64,000 nt of DNA from SHXO01 sp964523885 (GCA_964523885.1 CAZFYX010000039.1:124001-188000); one strand, 5' to 3'; numbered from the stretch's first letter, positions 34,232-43,431 are shown. The notes: generated from the sequence alone by a model not told the origin. Translations and numbers: made by a program.

Positions 34232-35113
34232 CTACTTGCCGTCCACGATCCGGCTGATCACGGGGTGGTATTGTTCCCCGAGCCCCTGCCCGATGGCTTC
34301 ACCGAACAGGCGGTCGACCCTGCGCGCGCCTTCCGCATCCACCTGCGTGTCGGCCGCCAGTTCCAGCGCATAGGCCAGGTCCTTCCTGGCGTACTCCACC
34401 GAGAACGCCCGCTCCGGAAAGGCCTGCGGAATGATCGCCTTCATCCCGTGATTGCGCAAAGCGAAGCTGTCGGCGGAGCCCTTGGACAGCGTCTCGAACA
34501 GCAGCGCCGGGTCGAGCCCCGCTCTGCGCGCGATGGCATACGCCTCGGACAGCGCGGCAACCGTCTCGAACAGCACCATGTTGTTGAGGATCTTGGTCAC
34601 TTGCCCGGTTCCAACGTCACCGCAATGGGTGATGTCGGAGGCGAAGCAGGCGATCAGGGGCTGCACCTGCGCGAACGTCGCGGCGTCTCCGCCAACCATC
34701 ACCGACAGCGTGCCCGCCTCCGCCGCCTGCCGGGTGCGCGCGACCGGCGCGTCGAGGTAGCGCGCGCCGCGCGCGACAAACTCTTCCGCGAGCGTGCGCG
34801 TGAGGGCGACCGGCGAAGTGCCGAGATCCACGAAGATCTGTCCCGGGCGCATGTTGGCGAGCACCCCGTCCTTCGCGCGCACCACCGCCTCCAGCACACG
34901 CCCGGAGGGCAACGACACGAACACGACCTCGCTGGCGCGCACCAGCGCGCCCACTCCATCGGCCTTCTCGATGCCGTGGGTGACCAGCCGCTCCAGCGGC
35001 GCTGCGTCCAGGTCGGATGCGATCACGCGATAGCCGCCGCGTACGCGAAGATTGCGGCACATGGGCTCGCCCATCACGCCCAGCCCGATGAATCCGACGA
35101 CCGGCTTGCTCAT
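34232..35113 (-). CDS. 3-hydroxyisobutyrate/beta-hydroxyacid dehydrogenase family protein
   Basis: 293 aa from ATG at 35113. Rossmann G-F-I-G-L-G-V-M-G at residue 8, substrate motif S-G-T-type A-G-T-L-S-V-M-V-G-G near 125, catalytic Lys in G-Q-V-T-K-I-L-N-N near 170. NAD(P)-dependent oxidation of a beta-hydroxyacid, cytoplasmic. Usual length. It is the last gene of the minus-strand run behind the aldehyde dehydrogenase (10-bp gap). Substrate could be a tartronate-semialdehyde-, 3-hydroxyisobutyrate- or related acid. Confidence 0.9.
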   Translation of the reverse strand: MSKPVVGFIGLGVMGEPMCRNLRVRGGYRVIASDLDAAPLERLVTHGIEKADGVGALVRASEVVFVSLPSGRVLEAVVRAKDGVLANMRPGQIFVDLGTSPVALTRTLAEEFVARGARYLDAPVARTRQAAEAGTLSVMVGGDAATFAQVQPLIACFASDITHCGDVGTGQVTKILNNMVLFETVAALSEAYAIARRAGLDPALLFETLSKGSADSFALRNHGMKAIIPQAFPERAFSVEYARKDLAYALELAADTQVDAEGARRVDRLFGEAIGQGLGEQYHPVISRIVDGK

Positions 35114-35123
35114 GCGTTGCGTC

Positions 35124-36578
35124 CTATGCGTCGAGCCCGAAGTACAGGCTCTTGGACTGCTGGTACAGGCGCAGCCCGCCGACGCCCTTCTCGCGCCCGA
35201 TCCCGCTGTCCTTGAACCCGCCGAACGGCGTGGCGATGGAGAGCTGCTTGTAGGTGTTGATCCAGACCGTGCCGGCATCGATGCGCCGCGCCACCCGCCA
35301 CGCGCGCTTGTAGTCGGCGGTCCAGATGCCGGCGGCCAGGCCGTAGGCCGAATCGTTCGCCTGCAGCACCAGGTCTTCCTCGTCCTCGAACGGCAGTGCG
35401 CACAGCACCGGGCCGAAGATCTCCTGCTGGCAGACGGTCGCGGTGTTGGTCAGGCCGGCGATGACGGTGGGCAGGTAGTACGCGCCTTGCGCCAGCTTCG
35501 CCTCCGACGGGCGCGCACCACCTGCGGCGATGCGGCCGCCCTCGTCGCGTGCGCTCGCGACGAAGCGCTCGACGCGGTCGCGATGCGGGAACGATGACAG
35601 CGGCCCGAGCTTCGCGCCCGGTGCATCGGGCAGATCGAGCTTGAGCTGCTGCGCCCGGCCGGCGACCAGCCCGAGCACCCGATCGTAGACCTCACGCTGC
35701 ACGAACATGCGCGAGCCTGCGACGCACGACTGGCCGCTCGCCTCGAAGATGCCGTCCGCCACGGCGGCAGCGGCGGCATCGAGATCGGCATCCGCGAACA
35801 CCATGTGGGGCGACTTGCCGCCCAGTTCCAGCGCCACCGGCATCAGCTTCTCCGCCGCGATTGCCGCAATGCGCCGGCCGCTGGCCGTGCCGCCGGTGAA
35901 CGAGACGAACTTGACGCCCGGGTGGCGCACCAGCGCGTCGCCGGCCACCGCGCCGGTGCCGGGCAGCACGTTGAGAATGCCGGCGGGAATGCCCGCGTCG
36001 AGCGCCGCCTGGCCGAGCAACAGCGCGGCCGACGGGGTGACCTCGGACGGCTTGAGGATCACCGCGTTGCCGGCCGCGATGGCAGGGCCGACCTTCTGCG
36101 CTTCCATCGTGAGCGGGGAGTTCCACGGCGTGATCGCGGCCACCACGCCGTAGGGCTCGTACACGGTCATCGACACGTACGCCCCGCGCGAAGGCGTCAC
36201 CTCCGAGCCCAGCGTCTCGCAGACCGCCGCGTAGTAGCGGAACGTCGCCGCCGCCGAGGTGGCCTGCGCCCGGCACTCGGCCAGCACCTTGCCGTTCTCC
36301 AGCATCTGGATGCGGGCGAACTCCTCGCCGCGCGCCTCGATCAGCTCGGCGAGCTTCGCGAGCAGGCGCGCGCGCCTGTGCGGCAGCATCTCCCGCCATG
36401 CGGCCGCCGAAGCGGCCGTCTGCGCGGCCTGCACCGCAGCCTCCACGTGGTGCGCGGAGGCTGCGCACACCTCGTGGTTGACCTGTCCGGTGGCGGGATT
36501 GATCGAGGTGATCGCCTCGGCCGTGTCGCCAAGCCACTCGCCACCGATCAGCAGCGGCTTCGCCTTCGCTCCCGTCAC
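35124..36578 (-). CDS. NAD(P)-dependent aldehyde dehydrogenase
   Basis: 484 aa from a GTG at 36578 that overlaps the flavoprotein stop by 4 bp (GTGA). Cofactor and catalytic motifs are intact: P-W-N-S-P near residue 155, F-T-G-G-T near 230, catalytic Glu in E-L-G-G-K-S-P near 253, catalytic Cys in G-Q-S-C-V near 287, and the tail G-F-K-D-S-G-I-G-R-E. It oxidises an aldehyde to an acid in the cytoplasm. Coupled to the TcuA-like gene and followed by the beta-hydroxyacid dehydrogenase. Confidence 0.92.
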   Translation of the reverse strand: MTGAKAKPLLIGGEWLGDTAEAITSINPATGQVNHEVCAASAHHVEAAVQAAQTAASAAAWREMLPHRRARLLAKLAELIEARGEEFARIQMLENGKVLAECRAQATSAAATFRYYAAVCETLGSEVTPSRGAYVSMTVYEPYGVVAAITPWNSPLTMEAQKVGPAIAAGNAVILKPSEVTPSAALLLGQAALDAGIPAGILNVLPGTGAVAGDALVRHPGVKFVSFTGGTASGRRIAAIAAEKLMPVALELGGKSPHMVFADADLDAAAAAVADGIFEASGQSCVAGSRMFVQREVYDRVLGLVAGRAQQLKLDLPDAPGAKLGPLSSFPHRDRVERFVASARDEGGRIAAGGARPSEAKLAQGAYYLPTVIAGLTNTATVCQQEIFGPVLCALPFEDEEDLVLQANDSAYGLAAGIWTADYKRAWRVARRIDAGTVWINTYKQLSIATPFGGFKDSGIGREKGVGGLRLYQQSKSLYFGLDA

Positions 36579-38065
36579 GCGTGCCTCGCGTAAGCCGCCG
36601 CAGAGGCCCCTGCGATGCGGCCGAACACCGCGCCGTTGGTGAGCCCGCTGCCGCCGGGGTAGTTGAAATAGAAGATCCCGCCCACCAGTTCGCCGGCCGC
36701 GTACAGCCCGGCGATCGGTTCGCCGTCGGTGGAGATCACCTGCGCGTCGGTGTTGATGCGCAACCCGCCAAAGGTGAAGGTGATGCCACAGGTGACGGCG
36801 TACGCCTCGAACGGCGGCTCCTCGATGGTGTTGGCCCAGTTCGACTTGTTCACCGCCAGCCCGGTGGTGCAGCGGCCGTCCTTCACGTTCGGGTTGAACG
36901 GCACGTCCTTGCGGATCGCGTCGTTGTAGCGCCGGATCTCCTCCAGCGCCGCAGCCGCGTTGACGTCGTCGAGCTTGCCCACCAGTTCCTCGAGCGTATT
37001 GGCGGACACCTTGGTGACCTGCTTGATGCGGTACTCGTCGCGCAGCAGGTGCAGCACCTTCCTGTCGAAGATCTGCCAGGCAAACTGGCCGGGTTGGTTC
37101 AGGATCATCCGGCCGTACTTGGCATAGGTGTAGTTGCGGAAGTCCGCACCCTCGTCGACGAAGCGCCGTCCATCCGCGTTCACCATGATCCCGAACGGAT
37201 AGGAATGCTTCTGGAACGCATCGCCGACGGCGAGATCGCCGAACTCGGGTGCGTTGCGCTCCCAGCCCACCGCATGGCAGCCGGACCAGTTGCCCGCGGG
37301 CGATGCGCCGATGTCCAGCGCCATGCGGATCACGTCGCCGGTGTTGAAGCGCGTGCCGCGCACCTTGGCCAGTTCCCAGCCGGGCCCGAGGTAGCGCGCC
37401 CGCCACTCCGGATTGGCCTGGAAGCCGCCGCCGGCCAGCACCACGCTGCGGGCCCTCACCTCCACCGTCTTCCCGGCGCGCTTCACCCGCACGCCGTGCA
37501 CGCCATCGTCGTCGTGCAGCAGCGCGAGTGCCCGCGCCGAGTACCAGACGTCAATGCCTTCCTTGTTCGCGCCCCGGGTCAGCGCTTCGACCAGTCCCGG
37601 CCCGCCGCCCCAGGTCTCGACGGTCAGACCGCCCCAGAACTTGAACTTGCCGTCGATCTTGAACGCCTGGCGACCGTAGATCGGCACGAAGCGCACGCCC
37701 TTGCTGCGCATCCACAGCAAGGTGTCGAAGCTGCGCTTGACCAGCGCCTCGGTGAGATCCGGGTCGCAGCGGTACTGCGTGACGCGGCCGAGGTCGTCGA
37801 AGAACTGGTCCTCGGTGTAGGTGCCGAAGTCGGTGCGGGCGATCTCCTCCTCGGTCAGGTCTGGCATCAGCTTGCGCAGGTCGTCCACGCCGCGGTAGGC
37901 CACGCGCATGGCGCCGGCCGTGAAGCGCGAGTTGCCGCCCGCCTCGTCCTGCGGCGCGCGTTCGAGCACGAGCACACGCTCGCAGCGCTCGCGCGCCGAC
38001 AGCGCGGCGCAGAAGGCGGCGTTGCCGCCGCCGACGACGATGACGTCGTAGTCCTGCTTGGTCAT
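36575..38065 (-). CDS. tcuA: FAD-dependent tricarballylate/fumarate-reductase-like flavoprotein (TcuA-like)
   Basis: 496 aa. FAD-binding D-V-I-V-V-G-G-G-N-A-A-F near residue 7, second dinucleotide motif V-V-L-A-G-G-G-F near 215, and the C-terminal G-L-Y-A-A-G-E-L-V-G-G and N-Y-P-G-G-S-G-L-T-N block typical of FRD-like flavoproteins and of TcuA. TcuA oxidises tricarballylate to cis-aconitate and normally needs the membrane electron carrier TcuB; no tcuB is visible here. The neighbours (ThDP enzyme, aldehyde dehydrogenase, hydroxyacid dehydrogenase) suggest a different acid substrate. The start ATG is followed directly by the FAD motif. Confidence 0.72.
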   Translation of the reverse strand: MTKQDYDVIVVGGGNAAFCAALSARERCERVLVLERAPQDEAGGNSRFTAGAMRVAYRGVDDLRKLMPDLTEEEIARTDFGTYTEDQFFDDLGRVTQYRCDPDLTEALVKRSFDTLLWMRSKGVRFVPIYGRQAFKIDGKFKFWGGLTVETWGGGPGLVEALTRGANKEGIDVWYSARALALLHDDDGVHGVRVKRAGKTVEVRARSVVLAGGGFQANPEWRARYLGPGWELAKVRGTRFNTGDVIRMALDIGASPAGNWSGCHAVGWERNAPEFGDLAVGDAFQKHSYPFGIMVNADGRRFVDEGADFRNYTYAKYGRMILNQPGQFAWQIFDRKVLHLLRDEYRIKQVTKVSANTLEELVGKLDDVNAAAALEEIRRYNDAIRKDVPFNPNVKDGRCTTGLAVNKSNWANTIEEPPFEAYAVTCGITFTFGGLRINTDAQVISTDGEPIAGLYAAGELVGGIFYFNYPGGSGLTNGAVFGRIAGASAAAYARHA

Positions 38066-38122
38066 TGGGATGACTTTTCGGGTTTAGTCACGCGCGTCGG
38101 ACGTGAAGAGGCGAAAAGGTGA

Positions 38123-38167
38123 AGCCCCCTCTCCCCGACCCTCTCCCCCGGTCCGGGGGAGAGGGAG
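38123..38167. repeat. REP-like palindrome between ThDP-enzyme and flavoprotein genes
   Basis: Two CCCTCTCCCC-type units flank CCTCTCCCCCGG...CCGGGGGAGAGG, a strong stem near 38144-38165. It shares the sequence style of the elements at 5629-5743 and 9627-9731. Confidence 0.55.
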
Positions 38168-38206
38168 GCGTTGACAGCGCGCAGCGCCTTCACCTGTTCA
38201 CCTTGC

Positions 38207-39745
38207 TCAGATCCGGAACTCGATCAGGAACGGCCCCCGCCGCGCGCATGCGGCCTTGAACACGTCGGCGAACCCATCCAGGTTCTCTACACGCCGGCCC
38301 TCCATCCCCATGCTGCCTGCCAGCGCGACCCAGTCGATCTCCGGGCGGCCCAGGTCGAACAGCTCGTTCGATGCGGGACCCGGCTTCGCGCCGACGTTGA
38401 GCAGTTCGCCATGCAGGATCTTGTAGACGCGATTGGCGAACACGACGTTCACGACGTCGAGCTTCTCGCGCGCCTGGGTCCAGAGCGACTGCACGGTGTA
38501 CATGCCGGCGCCGTCGGCCTCCAGGCACACCACCTTGCGCTCCGGGCACGCGATTGCCGCACCGGTTGCGCACGGAAAGCCGTGACCGATCGCGCCGCCG
38601 GTGATCTGCAGCCAGTCGTGCGGCGCGGCGCCGAAGGTCGGCGCGAGCAGCTGGCGGCCCGAGGTCACGGCATCCTCCGCAACGATGCAGTTCTCCGGCA
38701 GCAGTGCGCCGAGCGTACGCGCGAAGGCTGCAGGTTCGAAGGCACCGCGCACCACTTCCGGCCGCTCCACCGCGGGCAGCGGCGGCTGCTTCGGCGCGCC
38801 CAGTTCGTCGGCGAGCCACTCCAGCGCGGCAGTGGCGTCCTGCTCCGGACGTGCCAGCACATGGGTGATCGCATCCGGCGGCGCCAGCAGGCTGGGCTTG
38901 CCGGGATAGGCGAAGAACGAGGCCGGCACTTTGGCCCCGACGAGGATCACGTGCCGCACGCCGGAGAGCGCCTTCACCGCGTTGTCGACGACGTAGGGAA
39001 TGCGATCCACCGGCGGGCGTCCGCGTCCGCGCACGATGCGGGGCAGCTGCTGGGGTGCGCGCAGCTGCGCGCCCGTCGCGTGTGCGACGCGGTGCGCTGC
39101 GGCAAGGCCGGCCTCCAGCAGCGCCTGTCCCGACAGCACCAGCACCGCGCCCTCGCCGCTGCGCAGCGCTTGCGCGACGGTGCGCAGCGTCTCCGGCGCC
39201 ACGGGCGTGCGCGGCGGCACCGGCAGCGCCGGGGCGACTTCGCCGCCCTCGTTCCATGCGGTGTCCGCCGGCAGGATCAGCGTCGCGATCTGCCCCGGTG
39301 GCGTCAGCGCGGCCTGCACGGCCGCGGCGCCGTCGGCCCCCACGCGGGTCGACGACGTGGTCGTACGAACCCAGTTCGATACGGCACGCGCAAGGCCCTC
39401 GGCATCGGAGGTCAGCGGCGTGTCGTACTGGCGGTGATAGGTGGCGTGGTCGCCGACGATGTTGACCATCGGCGAGAAACCGCGCCGCGCGTTGTGGACG
39501 TTGGCGATCCCGTTCGCGAAGCCGGGGCCGCAATGCAGCAACGTCGCAGCCGGCTTGCCGGTCATTCGGCCGTAGCCGTCGGCGCATCCGGTGACGACCG
39601 TCTCGGCCAGCCCGAGCACGCAGCGCATGCCTGCCACCTTGTCGAGCGCGGCCACGAAGTGCATCTCGGAGGTGCCGGGGTTGGCGAAGCAGGTGTCCAC
39701 GCCGCTCGCGAGCAGCGTGCGGACGAGGCTTTCGGCGCCATTCAT
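38207..39745 (-). CDS. Thiamine-diphosphate enzyme of the acetolactate synthase/benzoylformate decarboxylase family
   Basis: 512 aa from an ATG at 39745. N-terminal Pyr domain with the catalytic Glu in L-G-L-A-E-T-V-V and A-D-G-Y-G-R-M-T; central domain; C-terminal PP domain with E-A-D-G-A-G-M-Y and V-V-N-V-V-F-A-N, the Mg-ThDP motif (G-D-G replaced by A-D-G). The length is closer to benzoylformate decarboxylase or sulfopyruvate-type enzymes than to biosynthetic acetolactate synthase (about 560-590). It would decarboxylate or ligate a 2-oxoacid. First gene of the catabolic run; the aldehyde it may release could feed the aldehyde dehydrogenase. Confidence 0.85.
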   Translation of the reverse strand: MNGAESLVRTLLASGVDTCFANPGTSEMHFVAALDKVAGMRCVLGLAETVVTGCADGYGRMTGKPAATLLHCGPGFANGIANVHNARRGFSPMVNIVGDHATYHRQYDTPLTSDAEGLARAVSNWVRTTTSSTRVGADGAAAVQAALTPPGQIATLILPADTAWNEGGEVAPALPVPPRTPVAPETLRTVAQALRSGEGAVLVLSGQALLEAGLAAAHRVAHATGAQLRAPQQLPRIVRGRGRPPVDRIPYVVDNAVKALSGVRHVILVGAKVPASFFAYPGKPSLLAPPDAITHVLARPEQDATAALEWLADELGAPKQPPLPAVERPEVVRGAFEPAAFARTLGALLPENCIVAEDAVTSGRQLLAPTFGAAPHDWLQITGGAIGHGFPCATGAAIACPERKVVCLEADGAGMYTVQSLWTQAREKLDVVNVVFANRVYKILHGELLNVGAKPGPASNELFDLGRPEIDWVALAGSMGMEGRRVENLDGFADVFKAACARRGPFLIEFRI

Positions 39746-39812
39746 GGCGGGGTCAGGCAGAGTGGAACGAGGCGCGACCATAGCACAAGCGCCGCACGGT
39801 CGGCGCTCGCGC

Positions 39813-40205
39813 TCAGCACATGACGCAGGTCTTCTTGCAGGTGTACGGGTGGTCCGGCCCCGGATCCCAGCCGACCGGCGCTTCCGGATACATGCACGCC
39901 GCCCAGTGCAGGGACGACGCCCCCGCGTAGCCCTCGATGGGGACACTCGCACCGGTCACCAGGCTGTAGACGTCCTTCGGCTTGCTCGCGCAGGCGGTGG
40001 CGCCCTGTCCGCCCTCGATGCAGTACATCACGTTGACCCAGTCGATGCAGACGTTGCTGAAGGCCGCGCTGCCATCGCCCTTGCTCGCCACCACCTTCAG
40101 GCAGTCGCCGACGTCCGCGGTGGCAGGCCCTACTGCCATCACAACGAGAACGATCAGTCCCGCAGGGATGCGCAGCAGGCGTGCCAGGCGGCTTGCAGTT
40201 GTCAT
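39813..40205 (-). CDS. Small exported Cys-rich protein of unknown function
   Basis: 130 aa. Signal peptide residues 1-30 (R-I-P-A-G-L-I-V-L-V-V-M-A then P-A-T-A). The mature part has eight cysteines, among them D-C-L, V-C-I, Y-C-I, A-C-A, A-C-M, T-C-K-K-T-C-V-M-C, so disulphides are likely. No recognised domain. Divergent from the SDR gene and followed by the ThDP-enzyme gene on the same strand after 67 bp. Weak similarity to small immunity-type exported proteins was considered but not supported. Confidence 0.7.
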   Translation of the reverse strand: MTTASRLARLLRIPAGLIVLVVMAVGPATADVGDCLKVVASKGDGSAAFSNVCIDWVNVMYCIEGGQGATACASKPKDVYSLVTGASVPIEGYAGASSLHWAACMYPEAPVGWDPGPDHPYTCKKTCVMC

Positions 40206-40281
40206 GTCGTGCTCCACGGAAGATGACCGGTGCCGGGATGCTATACGATCGCGCAGTTTACGCCGAAGAGGGAGGCCTGCC

Positions 40282-41031
40282 ATGCAGCTGAAGGGGACAG
40301 TCGCGATCGTGACCGGGGGCAACGGCGGGTTGGGACAGCGCATCTGCAGCGCGCTGGCGCAGGCCGGCTGTGACATAGCGGTGGTCTACGCCCGCAGCCA
40401 CGACGAGGCCGACGCGGTGGCTGCCGGATTGCGCACAACCGGTGTGCGCGCAGAGGCGTTCGGCTGCGACCTCGCCGACCCGGCGCAGGTCGAGGCGCTG
40501 GCCGCCCAGGTGCTGGAGCGCTTCGGGCGCATCGACATCCTGGTCAACGACGCGGCCTACAACAAGTGGATCCCGTTCCCGGACCTCGACGCGCTGAGCC
40601 ACGAGGAGTGGCAGAAGATCCTCTCGATCAACCTCACCGGCCCGATGCTGATGACCAGGGCCGTGGCACCGGCGATGCAGCGCGCCGGCGCCGGCCGCAT
40701 CGTGAACATCGCGTCGGTCGCCGGCCTCGCGCCGCAAGGCTCGTCGATCGCCTACGCCGTGTCGAAGGCGGGACTCATCCACCTGACCCGCTGCATGGCG
40801 GTGGCGCTCGCACCGATGGTGCTGGTGAACTGCATCGCTCCCGGCTATCTGGAGGACACCCGCGCCACCGCCAACCTCGACCCGGCCTATCGCCAGCGCT
40901 CGCGCCAGGCCTCGCTGCTCAAGCAGGCGGCCGACAAGGACGATATCGCCAATCAGGTGGTGGCGATGTGCCGGGCCGACACGATCACCGGGCAGACACT
41001 GGTGATCGACGCCGGCAAGGTGTTCCACTAG
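40282..41031 (+). CDS. Short-chain dehydrogenase/reductase (FabG-like)
   Basis: 249 aa, GGGAGG before the ATG. T-G-G-N-G-G-L-G cofactor motif at residue 12; the usual N-N-A-G reads N-D-A-A near 88; catalytic Ser in N-I-A-S-V-A-G and Y-A-V-S-K with Tyr near 156. C-terminus ends D-A-G-K-V-F-H rather than the common D-G-G. NAD(P)-dependent oxidoreductase, cytoplasmic. Monocistronic; palindromes follow. Confidence 0.88.
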   Translation: MQLKGTVAIVTGGNGGLGQRICSALAQAGCDIAVVYARSHDEADAVAAGLRTTGVRAEAFGCDLADPAQVEALAAQVLERFGRIDILVNDAAYNKWIPFPDLDALSHEEWQKILSINLTGPMLMTRAVAPAMQRAGAGRIVNIASVAGLAPQGSSIAYAVSKAGLIHLTRCMAVALAPMVLVNCIAPGYLEDTRATANLDPAYRQRSRQASLLKQAADKDDIANQVVAMCRADTITGQTLVIDAGKVFH

Positions 41032-41033
41032 CG

Positions 41034-41213
41034 GGGGCTCCTCCCCCTTCAAGGGGGAGGCCGGGAGGCGGATGGGGACGGATCGAGGTGAAGGTACGTG
41101 GGATCGGTGGGGCGCAAGGGAAACCCATCCCCACCCTACCCTCCCCTTGAAGGGGAGGGATCTCTTTGTCTGCTGCCCACCCTACCCTCCCGTTGAAGGG
41201 GAGGGTTCATCTG
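41034..41213. repeat. Cluster of three GC-rich palindromes
   Basis: CTCCCCCTT/AAGGGGGAG (41041-41059, 1-nt centre), CCTCCCCTT/AAGGGGAGG (41140-41158, 1-nt centre) and a relaxed CCCTCCC...GGGAGGG (41185-41206). They share a TTGAAGG or TTCAAGG core and differ from the other palindromes in having almost no loop. They fill the spacer between the SDR and MFS genes. Confidence 0.65.
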
Positions 41214-41231
41214 TTGTTTGCCGTGCGTGGT

Positions 41232-41260
41232 TTGACCCGCGCCGCAGCATCCACTAACGT
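41232..41260 (+). promoter_or_regulatory. Promoter of the MFS gene (TTGACC-17-TAACGT), leaderless
   Basis: TTGACC (41232-41237) and TAACGT (41255-41260) with ideal 17-bp spacing. The -10 ends 6 nt before the ATG at 41267, so transcription should start at the start codon; no Shine-Dalgarno is present. Confidence 0.6.
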
Positions 41261-41266
41261 TGCACG

Positions 41267-42514
41267 ATGAACAGCGATACCGTCCACACCCCCGCGCAGC
41301 ACTCCGCCCGTCACGACGCCCGGGTCATCGGCCTGGTCGGCTTCGCGCACGGCACGTCGCACTTCTTCCACCTGATCCTGGCGCCGCTGTTCCCATGGCT
41401 CAGGCAGGCTTTCGATCTCAGCTACGCCGAGCTGGGCCTGGCGGTGAGCGTGTTCTTCGTCGTCTCCGGCATAGGCCAGGCCATCGCCGGCTTTGTCGTC
41501 GATCGCTTCGGCGCATGGATCGTGCTGATGGCGGGCTTGTGCTGCCTCACGCTCGCCGCGCTGGGGCTGGCCGCGGCACAGAACTACCCGATGCTGCTGC
41601 TGTTCTCCGGCGTGGCCGGCCTGGGCAACAGCGTGTTTCATCCGGCCGACTTCACCATCCTCAACCGGCGCGTGAGCGTCCCGCGCCTGGGCCACGCGTT
41701 CAGCCTGCACGGCATCTGCGGCACGCTGGGCTGGGCGACCGCACCGGTGTTCCTGGCCGGGCTGGCCACCCTGATCGGGTGGCGCGTCGCCCTGCTCGCG
41801 GCGGCGGCGGTGGCGCTAGCGGTGGTCGCGACCATCGGCATGCACCGCAAGCTGCTCGACACGCGCGAAGCGCACGCCGCAGCGCAGCAGGCTCGCAGCG
41901 GCGCCTCCGAACACGTCCTCGGTTTCCTGCGCCTGCGCGGAGTCTGGATGTGCTTCGCGTTCTTCTTCATCACCGCGATGGCGCTGGGCGGCATCCAGAG
42001 CTTCGCGCCCTCGGCGCTGGTCGAGATCTACGGCGTGCCGGTCGCGCTCGCGACGACCGCGCTCACCGCCTACATGCTCGCGCAGGCCACCGGCATGCTG
42101 GCGGGCGGCTTCCTGGCCGCACGCACCACTTATCACGAGCGCGTGATCGCCGGGGCCTTCACCGTCTCGGGATCGTTGTGCGTGCTGGTCGCCAGCGGCG
42201 CGATCTCGGCCGGCCTGACTGTCCTCATGCTGGGCCTGATCGGGTTCGGGGCCGGCATTGCGGGACCTTCGCGCGACCTGCTGGTGCGGGCAGCCGCGCC
42301 GCGCGGCGCCACGGGACGCGTCTACGGCGTGGTCTACTCGGGGCTGGACGTGGGGATGTCGATCGCCCCGCTCATGTTCGGCGCGATGCTGGACAGCCAC
42401 CACCCAGGCTGGGTCTTCATCGCCATCGGCTCGTTCCAGGTGCTGGCGCTGTTCACCGCCATGGGGCTGGGCGGCACCGCCTACCGCACCCGTACCCGTA
42501 CCCAGCCGGCATAA
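41267..42514 (+). CDS. MFS transporter
   Basis: 415 aa with twelve predicted helices. Early block A-H-G-T-S-H-F-F-H-L and the loop F-V-V-D-R-F-G-A-W place it among MFS fosmidomycin-resistance/antiporter-like proteins. First 12 residues polar and cytoplasmic. Inner membrane; substrate unknown. Own promoter (see above). Followed by a small exported-protein gene, 88 bp later. Confidence 0.9.
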   Translation: MNSDTVHTPAQHSARHDARVIGLVGFAHGTSHFFHLILAPLFPWLRQAFDLSYAELGLAVSVFFVVSGIGQAIAGFVVDRFGAWIVLMAGLCCLTLAALGLAAAQNYPMLLLFSGVAGLGNSVFHPADFTILNRRVSVPRLGHAFSLHGICGTLGWATAPVFLAGLATLIGWRVALLAAAAVALAVVATIGMHRKLLDTREAHAAAQQARSGASEHVLGFLRLRGVWMCFAFFFITAMALGGIQSFAPSALVEIYGVPVALATTALTAYMLAQATGMLAGGFLAARTTYHERVIAGAFTVSGSLCVLVASGAISAGLTVLMLGLIGFGAGIAGPSRDLLVRAAAPRGATGRVYGVVYSGLDVGMSIAPLMFGAMLDSHHPGWVFIAIGSFQVLALFTAMGLGGTAYRTRTRTQPA

Positions 42515-42602
42515 CCGCGCCCGCCGGACGCATCGCACCCTCAAGCGAGGGGGTGTCCCGGCCGAAGATCAGGCATTCCCTGGCATTCGCCATGGAGGCC
42601 TG

Positions 42603-43190
42603 ATGATGCTGCGAGCCGTCCTGATCCTGACCACGGTGCTCTACGCCCAGACCGCGCTGGCCGGGAGCCGGTCCACGGGGGACGCCCCCGAGCTCGCCAG
42701 CGCAGCGCTGCTGCGCGAACTGGAGTTGCGCTACAACGCGTGCATCGCTGCCGCGCAGCGAGGCGATCTCGACAGCTATCTCCGCCTGCGCACCGAGGCC
42801 TCGCGCAACCGTCCCCCGGCGCTGGACGCCCAGCGCATCCGCCTGCTGGCAACGCTGCTGCCGCCACTGTCCACCCTCGACTTCGTCCGCCTCGACGCCA
42901 ACGACCGCACTGCCCGTGCGCTGTATCGCTGGCGCAAGGGCGACGCGGCGCAGTATTCGGTGCTGGTGTTCCGGGTGGAGCGCGGCGAGTGGAAGCTCGA
43001 CGATTTCAGCGTCCGGCGCACCCCCGTGAGCGCGGCCGGGGCGGCGACACACGCGGCGCCATCGGCTGCCGCGGCCCGGCCCTCGGCGCTGCGCGATTCC
43101 GACCCGCCGACCCAGAGCGAGCAACTCCTGCGCAACTGGCAGAGCGGCCGCCCCGACCCGCTGCGCGAGCTGGACGCGCCGCGCCTGTAA
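42603..43190 (+). CDS. Exported protein of unknown function, possible NTF2-like
   Basis: 195 aa. Signal peptide residues 1-20 (A-V-L-I-L-T-T-V-L-Y-A-Q-T-A-L-A). Residues 35-130 are an alpha+beta region (Y-N-A-C-I-A-A-A-Q-R-G-D-L-D then F-R-V-E-R-G-E-W-K-L-D-D-F) that has the rhythm of NTF2/SnoaL-like exported domains. The tail is Ala/Pro/Ser-rich and likely disordered. No catalytic motif. Start at the first of two adjacent ATGs. Confidence 0.68.
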   Translation: MMLRAVLILTTVLYAQTALAGSRSTGDAPELASAALLRELELRYNACIAAAQRGDLDSYLRLRTEASRNRPPALDAQRIRLLATLLPPLSTLDFVRLDANDRTARALYRWRKGDAAQYSVLVFRVERGEWKLDDFSVRRTPVSAAGAATHAAPSAAAARPSALRDSDPPTQSEQLLRNWQSGRPDPLRELDAPRL

Positions 43191-43431
43191 GGCCCCAGTC
43201 CCGCCCCAGGCTGGGGCGGCACCCCCGTTCCCGCGGTCGAGAGGGGATTTCCGCGTCGGGGTTGCGCCGTCCACCCCTGCCCTGCATTTCGAGACGGTCC
43301 GTTTCCTGCGTCTTTTCAGCCCACCCGCTGCGGAGTACCATGCGGCCAGCAGCGGTGCCTTGCATGCAACCGCGCGTACAAAAAGGCAAAAAACCCTCAT
43401 ATCAAGCAGGGGGGAGCCGCGAGGAGGAGGT

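Noticed and set aside
39813..40205. Small Cys-rich exported protein as a Rap1a/Tai immunity protein
   Set aside because: Size and signal peptide fit, but the conserved motifs are missing and no toxin or type VI gene is near.
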